DNA of 64,000 bases from Firmicutes bacterium UBA5286 (GTDB lineage: Bacteria; Bacillota; Proteinivoracia; UBA4975). The notes below the pieces were generated by a model, which worked only from the letters and a program-made list of their open reading frames with translations, was not told the DNA's origin and did no database searches. Position numbers and translations under genes: made by a program. How positions within the stretch are numbered: the first letter of the stretch is position 1; each line of letters opens with the position of its first letter. Shown here piece by piece: positions 1 to 8,033 of the stretch. The stretch lies in contig DHSM01000028.1 of assembly GCA_002408465.1 (NCBI GenBank), positions 60,422 through 124,421 on the forward strand. The letters run 5' to 3'.

Positions 1-75
1 ATTAGAAGAACAACAGCCCTGTTTACTGCTGCTTGTCCTGCCTAGACTCACTTCCTCTTTCTCCAGCATAACCAT
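1..75 (-). CDS. possible 5' end of a leftward gene (partial)
   Basis: A reading frame opens with ATG at 75 on the minus strand and runs off the window edge after 25 codons without a stop. The peptide is rich in Ser and ends near a Cys-Cys pair (GCCSSN). A GGGGGTGG stretch lies about 12 nt upstream of the ATG, which is a weak ribosome binding site. The segment is too short to assign and may not be coding. Confidence 0.2.
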   Translation of the reverse strand, partial: MVMLEKEEVSLGRTSSSKQGCCSSN

Positions 76-171
76 GCCCTCTGCCCGCCACCCCCAGCCA
101 GGATAAAACTTCAATATGCAGTGAATGTGACAGGTTAACCTGCAGGAGGAGTCAGCCTAGGCTTTTTTTTG

Positions 172-226
172 TTGACAAGATAGTTGCAAGGTGGTATGGT
201 TAGTTGCATGAGCGATTAACTAGTTG
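172..226 (+). promoter_or_regulatory. promoter with three 20-bp-phased TAGTTG repeats
   Basis: TTGACA at 172-177 is followed after 17 bp by TATGGT at 195-200, a good sigma-A promoter for the GntR-ABC operon. The words TAGTTGCA (181), TAGTTGCA (201) and TAGTTG (221) recur at an exact 20-bp period through the spacer, the start region and the leader. Such same-face spacing suggests cooperative binding of the GntR regulator encoded just downstream. The binding is inference. Confidence 0.6.
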
Positions 227-240
227 AGGGGGGAGGCATA

Positions 241-609
241 TTGCTGATAAATTTCGAAGACGAGCGTCCAATCTTTGTTCAAATCGCTGAAGGAATTGAA
301 GATGCTATTCTCGCCGGCGCCTTTTTGGAGGAAAGCCAAATACCATCCACCACCGAAATCTCGGTAAGTTATAAAATAAACCCGGCAACAGCGTTAAAGG
401 GAATCAATCTCCTGGTGGATAGCGGCATCCTCTATAAAAAGCGGGGAGTGGGAATGTTTGTGGCGCCGAGGGCCACGAAAAAACTGATTGAAAAACGACG
501 AAATCTGTTTTATGAAAACTACATTACCCGGTTAATTGATGAAGCAAAAAGACTGGGAATAGCACAAACAGAAATTACTGCCATGATAGAAAGAGGGTAC
601 AGGCAATGA
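241..609 (+). CDS. GntR family (YtrA-type) transcriptional regulator
   Basis: A 122-residue protein with an N-terminal winged helix-turn-helix of the GntR type: it opens with the family-typical PIFVQIAEGIEDAILAG and has a clear recognition region around SYKINPATALKGINLLVDSG. The short C-terminus without a large effector domain places it in the YtrA subfamily, which commonly controls adjacent ABC transporter genes. Translation starts at TTG 241, chosen because a GGGGGGAGG ribosome binding site sits 4-10 nt upstream. The stop overlaps the start of the ABC ATPase gene (ATGA), so the three genes are one translationally coupled operon. It probably represses its own operon through the phased repeats upstream. 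Confidence 0.9.
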   Translation: MLINFEDERPIFVQIAEGIEDAILAGAFLEESQIPSTTEISVSYKINPATALKGINLLVDSGILYKKRGVGMFVAPRATKKLIEKRRNLFYENYITRLIDEAKRLGIAQTEITAMIERGYRQ

Positions 610-1457
610 ATTGTATTGAAGTAGAAAATATCTCTAAACGCTTTGGGCCCGTTAACGCGTTAACAAACATCAACCTGAAGTTTGAACCCAACAAAATCTA
701 TGGTCTTCTGGGCAGGAACGGCGCCGGCAAATCCACACTGCTGAACATCATCACCAATCGGCTCTTTGCCGACAGCGGCCAGGTGTTGATTGACGGCATA
801 AAAGCTGCTGAAAACGATGAAGTTATTGGCAAAGTTTACATGATGAGCGAAAAATGTCTTTACCCAGAGGGTATGAAAATCGCCAAGGTGTTAAAATGGA
901 GCAACGAGTTTTATCCAGGATTCGATCTTGACTACGCCCGCCGGCTGGCAGATGAATTCGGGCTGGAGCTGAATAAAAAGGTCAAAAGCCTGTCCACCGG
1001 ATACGGTTCAATTATGAAACTTGTAGTCGCCTTGGCGGTGAACACTCCCTATCTCCTGCTGGATGAACCGGTACTGGGGCTTGATGCCAATCACCGGGAG
1101 ATGTTTTACCGTATTCTGGTCCAGCATTTTGCCCAACGGCCGAGTACCATAGTTCTCTCTACTCATCTCATCGAAGAAGTTGCTACAGTGATTGAAGAGG
1201 TTGTAATCATTAAGGATGGAAAAATCCTCAAAAACGAATCCTGCGCCTCGCTTACAGCAAAAGGTTACACTGTCAGCGGCAGCGCCGCCGCCGTTGACAG
1301 TTTTGTTGCCGATAAGCAAGTCATTGGTTCAGACAGCTTAGGCGGCCTAAAATCTGTGCATATTTTGGGCATTCCCAACAAAAAGAACTTGCCCCAGGGA
1401 CTTGAAATCTCAAGGCTGGATCTGCAAAAGCTGTTTATTAAACTGACCAGCGCTTAG
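606..1457 (+). CDS. ABC transporter ATP-binding protein
   Basis: A 283-residue ABC ATPase. It has a Walker A motif (GRNGAGKST, about residues 36-44), a signature segment reading SLSTGYGS instead of the canonical LSGGQ, a Walker B with LLLDEPVLGLD, and an H-loop in LSTHLIEE. The degenerate signature is common in the YtrB-like ATPases that go with GntR/YtrA regulators. The C-terminal 80 residues are a divergent accessory segment. The gene overlaps the regulator by 4 nt and is followed after 11 nt by the permease gene. The substrate is unknown; relatives have been linked to cell-envelope stress or peptide antibiotics. Confidence 0.9.
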   Translation: MNCIEVENISKRFGPVNALTNINLKFEPNKIYGLLGRNGAGKSTLLNIITNRLFADSGQVLIDGIKAAENDEVIGKVYMMSEKCLYPEGMKIAKVLKWSNEFYPGFDLDYARRLADEFGLELNKKVKSLSTGYGSIMKLVVALAVNTPYLLLDEPVLGLDANHREMFYRILVQHFAQRPSTIVLSTHLIEEVATVIEEVVIIKDGKILKNESCASLTAKGYTVSGSAAAVDSFVADKQVIGSDSLGGLKSVHILGIPNKKNLPQGLEISRLDLQKLFIKLTSA

Positions 1458-1468
1458 GAGGAGAAAAA

Positions 1469-2194
1469 ATGAGAACTGCGATTAAATATCAGCTGACCGA
1501 GGTCAAAAAGCCTTTACTAATCTATTACTCAATTATTTGCCTAATCATCTCCATGAACATTTTCATCACCTTTTATGTCAATAATATCGGCGTCAATGCA
1601 ATTGAAGCATCGTCGATGATTTTTATCTTTGTCGTCGGCTTAAATTCCTTCAAAGAGACCTTTAGAATGTTTTTACAAAACAGCCGCTCCCGAAAAACAC
1701 AGTTCACCAGCTTTATGCTTAGTATCCTCCCTATTTCTGCTCTAATGGCGCTAATCGACACCGCAATCGGTTCAAGCGCCCATTCGCTTTCATCCTATCA
1801 GTCCCTGTTCCGGCAGCTTTATGCCTTAAGATACCTGGGAAATTCCAGTGACCTGCAGGTGAATGTAGAAGGATTTCTCTGGTCCATGCTTGTATACGCT
1901 GCATTTGCCATGGTCGGGTATTTTATTACTACCCTGTATTACCGCATGAACAAAGGGCAAAAACTATTCGTTTCCATCGGTGTGCCGGTGTTTTTGCTGA
2001 TTCTGCTGCCGATAGTCGATGAGACTTTTACCAACGGGAAAATGTTTCCAAAGGTTGTCGATTTTTTCTTGCTTATGTCTGGAGTAAAAAACGGCTATAA
2101 CCCCTTCTATGCCATGGCCTCCTCTGCTCTGTTCTTCCTCATATTTGGAGGCCTGAGCTATTGGCTGGCAAAAAGAGCCGTAATTAAAGAGTAG
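1469..2194 (+). CDS. ABC transporter permease, integral membrane protein
   Basis: A 241-residue, very hydrophobic protein with about six predicted membrane segments, the first at residues 17-36 (YYSIICLIISMNIFITFYV) and the last near 217-236. It has no recognised catalytic motif. Position, size and coupling to the ATPase gene mark it as the membrane partner of that ABC transporter. A good AGGAGG ribosome binding site precedes the ATG. A perfect 14-bp inverted repeat ends the operon 17 nt after the stop. Confidence 0.8.
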   Translation: MRTAIKYQLTEVKKPLLIYYSIICLIISMNIFITFYVNNIGVNAIEASSMIFIFVVGLNSFKETFRMFLQNSRSRKTQFTSFMLSILPISALMALIDTAIGSSAHSLSSYQSLFRQLYALRYLGNSSDLQVNVEGFLWSMLVYAAFAMVGYFITTLYYRMNKGQKLFVSIGVPVFLLILLPIVDETFTNGKMFPKVVDFFLLMSGVKNGYNPFYAMASSALFFLIFGGLSYWLAKRAVIKE

Positions 2195-2211
2195 AACTGC
2201 AAGTAAGCCTG

Positions 2212-2249
2212 GGCCATAATCCTTCTAATTGCCTGGAAGGATTATGGCC
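2212..2249 (+). terminator. terminator of the GntR-ABC operon
   Basis: GGCCATAATCCTTC (2212-2225) and GAAGGATTATGGCC (2236-2249) form a perfect 14-bp stem with a 10-nt loop, followed by the T-rich TTATTAT. The strong stem just after the permease stop supports a terminator, although the T-run is weak. The rest of the stretch to 2430 shows no gene I can support. Confidence 0.65.
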
Positions 2250-2437
2250 TTATTATCTACTGTATTTGCGGGGGAGTTAATTGGTTTCTGCCAGGAGTTA
2301 ATCCAGCTTCGCTACTCTGTCCTTTCAAAGGCAGCAGCACAGCCCCATGCTCCTAGCTTGACGCATCTTGCTTTATATGTTACGGTTTTATCAGCCGCCT
2401 GCCGAAGCAGGTTCCCCACTCAAAGTCTAACATAACT

Positions 2438-2496
2438 ATACCATGAAGGTATTAGCCTCCTCACGGGAAGCAGTCCTATTATGGTATTTTTTTATT
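2438..2496 (+). promoter_or_regulatory. possible attenuator/riboswitch expression platform upstream of ECF gene
   Basis: ATACCAT (2438-2444) pairs with ATGGTAT (2481-2487), closing a hairpin followed immediately by TTTTTTATTT and then the AGGAGGG ribosome binding site of the ECF gene. A smaller alternative pairing, TACC (2439-2442) with GGTA (2448-2451), uses the same left arm and would break the terminator. Mutually exclusive folds ahead of a vitamin-type transporter suggest a regulated terminator. I do not recognise a known aptamer class. Confidence 0.45.
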
Positions 2497-2512
2497 TCAG
2501 GAGGGAAGAAGA

Positions 2513-3043
2513 ATGAATTCTACTAAAAAACTAGTTCTCGCCGGTCTATTTCTCGCCCTGGGACTGGCTCTGCCCTTTCTCACCGGACAAATTCCCAACA
2601 TAGGCAAGATGCTCCTGCCCATGCATCTGCCGGTCCTCATTGCCGGCTTTGTCCTGGGAGCTCCCTGGGGGCTGGCAATTGGCCTTATAGTTCCAGTGCT
2701 CCGCAGTCTATTATTTAGCTTGCCCCCAATGTTTCCTGCTGCCGTAGCCATGAGCTTCGAACTGGCTGCCTACGGTTTATTTGCCGGTCTGTTCTACAAG
2801 CTGCTGCCCAAGAAGAACATTTACATATACATCTCGCTGGCGCTGGCAATGGTCTTGGGCAGAGCGGTATGGGGAGCAGTCAGCTGGGTGCTGTATGGAC
2901 TAAAAAATACCGCCTTTATATGGCAAGCCTTTGCCGCAGGTGCATACTTCAATGCCATCCCCGGAATCATCCTGCAACTAGTCCTCATCCCAGTTATCAT
3001 CATTGGTCTGAAACAGGCCAGACTGTTGGAAAATGACTGCTGA
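2513..3043 (+). CDS. ECF transporter S component
   Basis: A 176-residue integral membrane protein with about six hydrophobic segments. The region LPMHLPVLIAGFVLGAPWG, followed by a second helix pair with Arg (PVLRSLLF), is typical of substrate-binding S components of energy-coupling factor transporters (ECF_trnsprt family). No EcfA or EcfT gene lies nearby, so it would use a shared energising module. ATG 2513 is preceded by CAGGAGGGAAGAAGA. The 3' end overlaps the kinase gene by 11 nt, suggesting that the imported compound is phosphorylated by that kinase; this last point is inference. The substrate cannot be read from sequence. Confidence 0.85.
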   Translation: MNSTKKLVLAGLFLALGLALPFLTGQIPNIGKMLLPMHLPVLIAGFVLGAPWGLAIGLIVPVLRSLLFSLPPMFPAAVAMSFELAAYGLFAGLFYKLLPKKNIYIYISLALAMVLGRAVWGAVSWVLYGLKNTAFIWQAFAAGAYFNAIPGIILQLVLIPVIIIGLKQARLLENDC

Positions 3044-4094
3044 CCTGGTTTGCCTCATACGGAAACAGTATGAACTGTACCTCCTGCTGCAAATCCAGGA
3101 TATGGTGAAGCTGCTCTACCAGAATGAATTTGGCCCCGGCCACATGGTGGCTGCCGAAGCGGACAGTTATCAGCGGCTGCAGGCGGAATGCAGCGACTTG
3201 AACCCCCGCTCATCAATGCCAGCCTTTGAAGACATCGGCAACGGCTTATGCCGCCTGCACCTGGCCGCCGTCAAGGATGGGGGAATTAGCCTAACTACTG
3301 TCAATCGCTTCTTTGTGAATACAGCTAATTCAATTACGGGTAATGTGGGCAACTTTGAAAAGAAACTGGCGGTGTTTGTCCGCTGCTGCCATGAACAACT
3401 CCTTCCTTTTTCCGAAGCGGAAGCGGCAGCCTGGATTGAGGCCTATCGGCGGCAGGGATACCCAGCTGTCAGCCACAGTGATATCTTTCGGGAAACTTAT
3501 TCTCCCTCCTACCGGGTAGTAAAGACAGTATTCAGAGATTACTTACCCCTATTTTGCAGCCTTGACCGTCTGCTGCAGACTAAAGACCAAGTCATAGTGG
3601 CTATTGACGGCCACTGCGGCGGGGGCAAAAGCTCCCTGGCAAACCTGCTCCAGAAAACCTATGACTGCAACGTCTTTCATATGGACGATTTCTTCCTGCC
3701 AGCAGCCATGAAAACTAAGGAGCGTATGCAGGAGCCCGGCGGCAATATCCATTACGAACGTTTTTATCAGGAAGTACTTGCGCAGGTATCCAAAAACCGC
3801 CCCTTCCGTTACCGTCCCTTTAATTGCGCCAGCCAGAGCCCCGAGGCTGAAATTGCTGTAACACCTAAGCAGCTGAACATCATTGAGGGAGCATACAGCC
3901 TTCATCCTGTTCTAGCAGATGCTTATGATCTTAAAGTCTTTCTGGAAATTGGCCAGGAAGAACAAAGTCAGCGCATCCTCAAGCGCAACGGGCCAGCAAT
4001 GCATAAGCGTTTTATTAGCCAATGGATCCCCCTGGAAAACAGATATTTTCAGGCTCTGAAAATAAAAGAACAGTGCGATCTGGTATTTGCCTAA
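3033..4094 (+). CDS. P-loop (uridine kinase-like) kinase with N-terminal extension
   Basis: A 353-residue protein. Its C-terminal half, from about residue 185, is a nucleoside or phosphoribulokinase-type P-loop kinase with Walker A GHCGGGKSS (about residues 193-201), an FHMDDFFLP acidic motif, and IIEGAYSLHP near residue 290. The N-terminal 180 residues form a separate helical domain without a motif I recognise. The gene overlaps the ECF S-component gene, so the two are co-translated. A reasonable model is import followed by metabolic trapping through phosphorylation, as for vitamin salvage pairs. The true substrate is unknown. Confidence 0.8.
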   Translation: MTADLVCLIRKQYELYLLLQIQDMVKLLYQNEFGPGHMVAAEADSYQRLQAECSDLNPRSSMPAFEDIGNGLCRLHLAAVKDGGISLTTVNRFFVNTANSITGNVGNFEKKLAVFVRCCHEQLLPFSEAEAAAWIEAYRRQGYPAVSHSDIFRETYSPSYRVVKTVFRDYLPLFCSLDRLLQTKDQVIVAIDGHCGGGKSSLANLLQKTYDCNVFHMDDFFLPAAMKTKERMQEPGGNIHYERFYQEVLAQVSKNRPFRYRPFNCASQSPEAEIAVTPKQLNIIEGAYSLHPVLADAYDLKVFLEIGQEEQSQRILKRNGPAMHKRFISQWIPLENRYFQALKIKEQCDLVFA

Positions 4095-4096
4095 AG

Positions 4097-4129
4097 AAGA
4101 AATCATCGGTTAAACGCCGATGATTTCTT
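4097..4129. terminator. bidirectional terminator between convergent genes
   Basis: AAGAAATCATCGG (4097-4109) and CCGATGATTTCTT (4117-4129) form a perfect 13-bp stem with a 7-nt loop. A/T runs on both sides let it work in both directions. On the minus strand its right arm also encodes the last codons of the DUF3842 gene, so coding and termination signals overlap. Confidence 0.8.
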
Positions 4130-4520
4130 TTATCTGGTCAATTGCCAGCTGAATATATTCGCTTAAGGAAAGATCCCTGACTCCCGCCACCCTTGCCCTG
4201 CATTTGTTCACCGGGATCAGGATTTTTTGCGCCGGGCTCAGGGCAATTGCCTGGGCCATGGCCGGGGTAATCTCGCCGAGGAAGGCATTGGCAAGAACAA
4301 TGCCCAAGGGGCCGATAATGATATCGGCATCACAACAGTTGACCTTGACGGGATTTTCACCGGTGGCGCCAAATTCCGCCCCGGACTTTAACATAGAGGC
4401 AGTAGCAATGCTGTTGGTGCCAATGGCCAGTATTTTTTGCTCAGGCAGACTTTGCTTGAGCTGTCTGACAATTGAGGTCCCAATTTTGCCACCTTGACCG
4501 TCGATGACAATTATCTTCAA
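4110..4520 (-). CDS. DUF3842 family protein
   Basis: A 136-residue protein opening with KIIVIDGQGGKIGTSIV, a Rossmann-like glycine-rich beta-alpha-beta start, and followed by NCCDADIIIGPLGI and NAFLGEITPAMAQAI. These features match the DUF3842 family, whose function is not known. No membrane segment or signal peptide is present. It converges on the kinase gene across a shared terminator. ATG 4520 has a nearby GGGGGATTAG purine stretch upstream. Confidence 0.8.
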   Translation of the reverse strand: MKIIVIDGQGGKIGTSIVRQLKQSLPEQKILAIGTNSIATASMLKSGAEFGATGENPVKVNCCDADIIIGPLGIVLANAFLGEITPAMAQAIALSPAQKILIPVNKCRARVAGVRDLSLSEYIQLAIDQIKEIIGV

Positions 4521-4547
4521 ATCTAATCCCCCTTTCCCGCTACACCA

Positions 4548-4567
4548 GGGACGGGACTTTTGTGGCG
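4548..4567 (+). repeat. dispersed intergenic repeat, copy 1 (diverged)
   Basis: GGGACGGGACTTTTGTGGCG is a diverged copy of the repeat family found at nine other intergenic sites here. It lies between the DUF3842 start and the end of the CDF gene. Confidence 0.5.
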
Positions 4568-4596
4568 TTTTCTTAATTCGACTCAGCCCCGATTAA

Positions 4597-5790
4597 TTAG
4601 AAGTCGTCCCCCGCTTCCTCCCTGGGAACATAGTCGTGATCTATAGTAATAATTGCATTGTAAGAGCTGTCAAGAGCGCGAATTTTGGTAGTGACAATCT
4701 CCTTAAGCTGGGAATCTTCCAGCTCGAAGCCAAAGGGAACTTCGATGTCAAAAATTAGATTTGAGTGGGTGACGCCCCAGACCACCCGGAAATCGTGAAT
4801 GTCCAGCAGGGGGGATATTCCCCGGACCAGGGCAGTTACCTCTGCTCTCAAAGCGTTAGTGCGTTCATCGTCAATGTCAATAGGATCCAGGTGGATGACC
4901 AGATGAATGCCCAATTCCTCCATAAAATCCCGTTCGATAATGTCGATGAGATCATGGCTGACCATAATATCTTCGCTGGCGGATACTTCACAATGGACCG
5001 AGGCAAAATGGCGGCCAGGCCCGTAACTGTGCACAGTCAAGTCATGTATGCCTAATATCCCGTCATAGCTGTGAATTTTAGTGTAAATGATCTGTACCAG
5101 CTCTTTTTTCGGGGCGGTTCCCAACAGGGGATCGCTGGTCTCCATCACCAGCTTGATGCCGGAAGCCAGGATAAACAGAGCCACCACCACTCCCATATAG
5201 CCGTCCAGGTTAAATCCGGAAAAATGCGAAATTGTGGCAGCAGCAAGCACCACGGCGGTAGCGAGGACGTCATTGCGGCTGTCCACTGCTGTCGCCTTAA
5301 TGGTGGTAGATTTGATCAGGCCGCCAATGCGGCTGTAAAAAAGCGCCTGCCAAAACTTAATGAAAATTGAAAGGATAAGAGCCGCCGCCAGCACCCAGCT
5401 GAACTCGGCGGGTATGGGCTTAAGAATCTTGGCCACAGAGCTGCGAATGAGCTGAATTCCTAAAAACACAATGATAAAAGACACAATCAGACCAGATATG
5501 TACTCGATGCGGGCATGGCCATAAGGATGCTCGGCATCGGCAGGCTTGCCAGAAAGTTTAAATCCCACCAGGGTCACCAGCGATGAACCTGAGTCCGAGA
5601 GGTTATTGACAGCATCTGCTGTAACGGCGATGCTATAAAAAACTGTGCCTGCGATAATTTTGATTAGGAAGAGCAAAAAATTAGAGACAATGCCCATAAT
5701 CCCTGCGAACTGACCGTAGCGTTCTCTAACCCTGGCACTGGCAGTGTTTTTGTAATCCCTGACAAATAACCGAATTAGAAAATTAGTCAT
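4597..5790 (-). CDS. cation diffusion facilitator (CDF) family transporter
   Basis: A 397-residue membrane protein with an N-terminal CDF transmembrane domain and a C-terminal cytoplasmic ferredoxin-like dimerisation domain (after about residue 215, HDLTVHSYGPGRHFASVHCE). Metal-site motifs are visible: TADAVNNLSDSGSS in the second helix, HPYGHARIEY, and DSRNDVLAT in the fifth helix. It probably exports a divalent metal such as zinc, iron or manganese using the proton gradient. The C-terminus, about 100 residues longer than in minimal CDF proteins, resembles the MamB/FieF-like clostridial subgroup. A second, unrelated-subgroup CDF gene lies at 24822. GGAGG precedes ATG 5790. Confidence 0.9.
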   Translation of the reverse strand: MTNFLIRLFVRDYKNTASARVRERYGQFAGIMGIVSNFLLFLIKIIAGTVFYSIAVTADAVNNLSDSGSSLVTLVGFKLSGKPADAEHPYGHARIEYISGLIVSFIIVFLGIQLIRSSVAKILKPIPAEFSWVLAAALILSIFIKFWQALFYSRIGGLIKSTTIKATAVDSRNDVLATAVVLAAATISHFSGFNLDGYMGVVVALFILASGIKLVMETSDPLLGTAPKKELVQIIYTKIHSYDGILGIHDLTVHSYGPGRHFASVHCEVSASEDIMVSHDLIDIIERDFMEELGIHLVIHLDPIDIDDERTNALRAEVTALVRGISPLLDIHDFRVVWGVTHSNLIFDIEVPFGFELEDSQLKEIVTTKIRALDSSYNAIITIDHDYVPREEAGDDF

Positions 5791-5811
5791 TGCTAACCTC
5801 CTGAAACCGAA

Positions 5812-6558
5812 TCACTTGTTCAGCTGTTCAATTATCTCCTGATAGAGCTCCCGAGTTGCGTCCTCAGCCCCTGTATTGATAAAAAACAATCCTGAGTCAG
5901 TGTCCAAGCGGATAAAAGGGGGCTTGGAAATGTTGACATTGAGGATAGCCTTACCCAGGCCGGAGAGGGAAAAATGCCCTTTGCGCACATAGCCCACACC
6001 CAAGCCATTGTTTTTTCGGTTGATTTCCGGCATTTTTTCTAACAGCTCTACCTGATTGATTTCAGCCAAGTTTATTTTCTTGCCATACATGCCCGAAATC
6101 TCCAGGGCGCCCCCCTGGATGCTGAACTCAGCCGGCCTGCCGACATGATAGAAGAAACTCACTACCCCTGCGGAAAGCAAAATGAGCAAGGCCAAGACTG
6201 CGGCGATTGTGGCTTTGGACCCTTTCGTCATCCTGCCCTGGGCATCCCGGGTATTGCCATCATATTTTTGGGCCTTGACGATCATATATATAGATACTGC
6301 CAGAATGGCTGCAAAAGCCAGCGTCCCTGCCAGGTGCAGGCCCAGGAAGCTGAAGAGAAAACCTGCAAGCACGATAGCCGCCATAATAAAGAGCATATTG
6401 CCCATGAAGCTGCCCAGTCCTTTGGTGTCAACTTTGGCTTGTTTTTCAGCGGACATGGTGTTGTAGCCTGCAATCAGCCAATAGGCCCTTTTATACTTTA
6501 CCGCCCAGCCTAATAAAACTAAGAGTGCCGCGGTGCCAACACCAATGGCAATCTCCAT
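5812..6558 (-). CDS. DUF3784-type membrane protein with PH-like C-terminal domain
   Basis: A 248-residue protein. The N-terminal part has a membrane helix followed by LIAGYNTMSAEKQAKVD, the hallmark of DUF3784 proteins, then two more helices. A fourth helix near residues 112-134 leads to a C-terminal soluble domain beginning GGALEISGMYGKKINLAEI, which resembles bacterial PH-like domains. The function is unknown. It sits in a run of leftward genes, 21 nt upstream of the CDF gene, and a GGGGGA purine tract precedes its ATG. Confidence 0.7.
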   Translation of the reverse strand: MEIAIGVGTAALLVLLGWAVKYKRAYWLIAGYNTMSAEKQAKVDTKGLGSFMGNMLFIMAAIVLAGFLFSFLGLHLAGTLAFAAILAVSIYMIVKAQKYDGNTRDAQGRMTKGSKATIAAVLALLILLSAGVVSFFYHVGRPAEFSIQGGALEISGMYGKKINLAEINQVELLEKMPEINRKNNGLGVGYVRKGHFSLSGLGKAILNVNISKPPFIRLDTDSGLFFINTGAEDATRELYQEIIEQLNK

Positions 6559-6582
6559 TTCTTATCCCCCTTCTCGTCTTTT

Positions 6583-7149
6583 TTACAGAACCGGAGTTAT
6601 CTCGCCAGGAACAGGGTTTGCGCTGTGCAGTGCGATAAACTCACTGACTCTGCCCTCAAAAATAATGTGCCTGTGGGGTATGGACAAAAAATCTATAGGT
6701 CTAGTGAACTGGGGACTTAACTTCCAGAAACTAGTATAATTGAGAATATAGGAGACAAATTGGGAACAGAAATAGTAATCTTCACGCACCAGGCCTATGC
6801 CGAAGATATAGCTGAATACACCCAGAAGATTATAACGATATTGTTTATAGTTTTGACAAAAGCTGTTTACCGCATCCTGCATGACATCATACTCGGCCTG
6901 GGTGACGGGAATCTCCAGCACACAGCAGCGGGCATTTGGAAAAAAGGAAAACAGGCCTCTGGTAAAGCTCTCCTGGACAAAGCCGCAGTCCAGCATATTG
7001 TACCGCCGTCTGCGCCCAAAAGAATACATTACCGGCAGGTTGGATTCAAAAGCGAAGGATGCATGATTATATTGGTCTCTGGTATACAGGGCAATCAGGC
7101 GGGAAAACAATGTTCCCGTTTGGGAAAGAATGATATATACATTTCTCAT
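6583..7149 (-). CDS. permuted papain-fold (NlpC/P60, YiiX-like) protein
   Basis: Starting at ATG 7149 the protein has 188 residues. The motif YNHASFAF near the N-terminus and FCSQFVSYIL near residue 140 give a His-then-Cys order, as in permuted NlpC/P60 (YiiX, YebB-like) thiol hydrolases. Substrates in this group are often amides of lipids or peptides. ATG 7149 was chosen because GGAGG lies 10 nt upstream; a longer frame reaches 7224 but overlaps the TVP38-type gene and lacks such a site. No signal peptide is obvious. Catalytic assignment is from motif order only. Confidence 0.65.
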   Translation of the reverse strand: MRNVYIILSQTGTLFSRLIALYTRDQYNHASFAFESNLPVMYSFGRRRRYNMLDCGFVQESFTRGLFSFFPNARCCVLEIPVTQAEYDVMQDAVNSFCQNYKQYRYNLLGVFSYIFGIGLVREDYYFCSQFVSYILNYTSFWKLSPQFTRPIDFLSIPHRHIIFEGRVSEFIALHSANPVPGEITPVL

Positions 7150-7181
7150 CAGTCCATCGCCTCCAGCCGATTCGTAAGGCC

Positions 7182-7889
7182 TCATGCCTCTGACTTCAGC
7201 ATGCGTACCTTTTCTAAAATCCAATCCTTATACAGCCACCCGCCTAAGATTAAAACCGCTGACAGTGCAGAAACAATTACAACTGCCCAGAGGTTTTCCT
7301 GCTCAAGACTGGCCCCGATGTAGCAGGATACCACCAGGGCAGGCAGGCGGCCAAGAATCGCCAGGGCCAAAAACCGCCAGGGATTGACGGGAGTAAGGCC
7401 GGCGATATATGTCAACACATCTTTAGGCAATCCAGGAAGCAGAAAGAGAGTAAAAATTACCAATTCTGACTTGGTGCCACTGACCAACCGCAAGAGTTTG
7501 GCCAGCTTAGGCGCTGAAACAAATGTCTTTACTAGGCGGAAACCCAGCAGCCGGGCAGCGAAAAAAGCGACCAGGGAACCGATAATTATTCCGCTCACCA
7601 GGAACACTGCCCCCCAGAAAGTGCCAAACAAGTAGCCCCCAGCCAACTGGACAAGCTCCCCGGGAACAGCCGCTACTACCACCTGGAAAACTTGCACGCA
7701 GATAAAGGCAGCAATTGCATACAAACCTTCGTTTTCTACTGCCTCTTTTAATTCATCCCGGCGCGCAAACAGTTCCGCCGCCTGGGGCGTATAGCGAATG
7801 GACAGATAAACTATGGCGCCAATGAGCAACATGAGGGCAATGATATTCAGGATGATTTTCAGTTTCTGTTTGCCTTCGATTTCGACCAC
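7182..7889 (-). CDS. TVP38/TMEM64 family membrane protein
   Basis: A 235-residue membrane protein of the SNARE-associated/DedA-like superfamily. It shows the family's GELVQLAGGYLFGTFWGAV segment, the following FFAARLLGF helix, and LFLLPGLPKDVLTYIAGLT near residue 150, where the Pro-rich re-entrant region is expected. About six hydrophobic segments are present. Relatives act in membrane lipid handling, but the role here is unknown. The start at GTG 7889 is uncertain because the GGAG in front of it is very close. Confidence 0.85.
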   Translation of the reverse strand: MVEIEGKQKLKIILNIIALMLLIGAIVYLSIRYTPQAAELFARRDELKEAVENEGLYAIAAFICVQVFQVVVAAVPGELVQLAGGYLFGTFWGAVFLVSGIIIGSLVAFFAARLLGFRLVKTFVSAPKLAKLLRLVSGTKSELVIFTLFLLPGLPKDVLTYIAGLTPVNPWRFLALAILGRLPALVVSCYIGASLEQENLWAVVIVSALSAVLILGGWLYKDWILEKVRMLKSEA

Positions 7890-7982
7890 TCCAGCCTATG
7901 GGAACTGCACTACGCTTATAGAGATTATACCATAATCCCCGGTTCCCTCATGGAATTAAATCCGCTTTCCCAGTATATACAA

Positions 7983-8008
7983 GTCTGGAGCCCAAGAGGG
8001 CTCCAGAC
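7983..8008 (-). terminator. terminator after ftsH
   Basis: GTCTGGAGCC (7983-7992) pairs with GGCTCCAGAC (7999-8008), a 10-bp perfect stem 25 nt after the ftsH stop. The downstream T-content on the minus strand is modest (TTGTATATA), so efficiency is uncertain. Confidence 0.6.
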
Positions 8009-8033
8009 GGCATATAATTCTCGTTTCAATAAC

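Noticed and set aside
2229..2435. 68-codon frame after the ABC operon
   Set aside because: It begins inside the operon terminator, and no ribosome binding site or recognisable sequence supports it.
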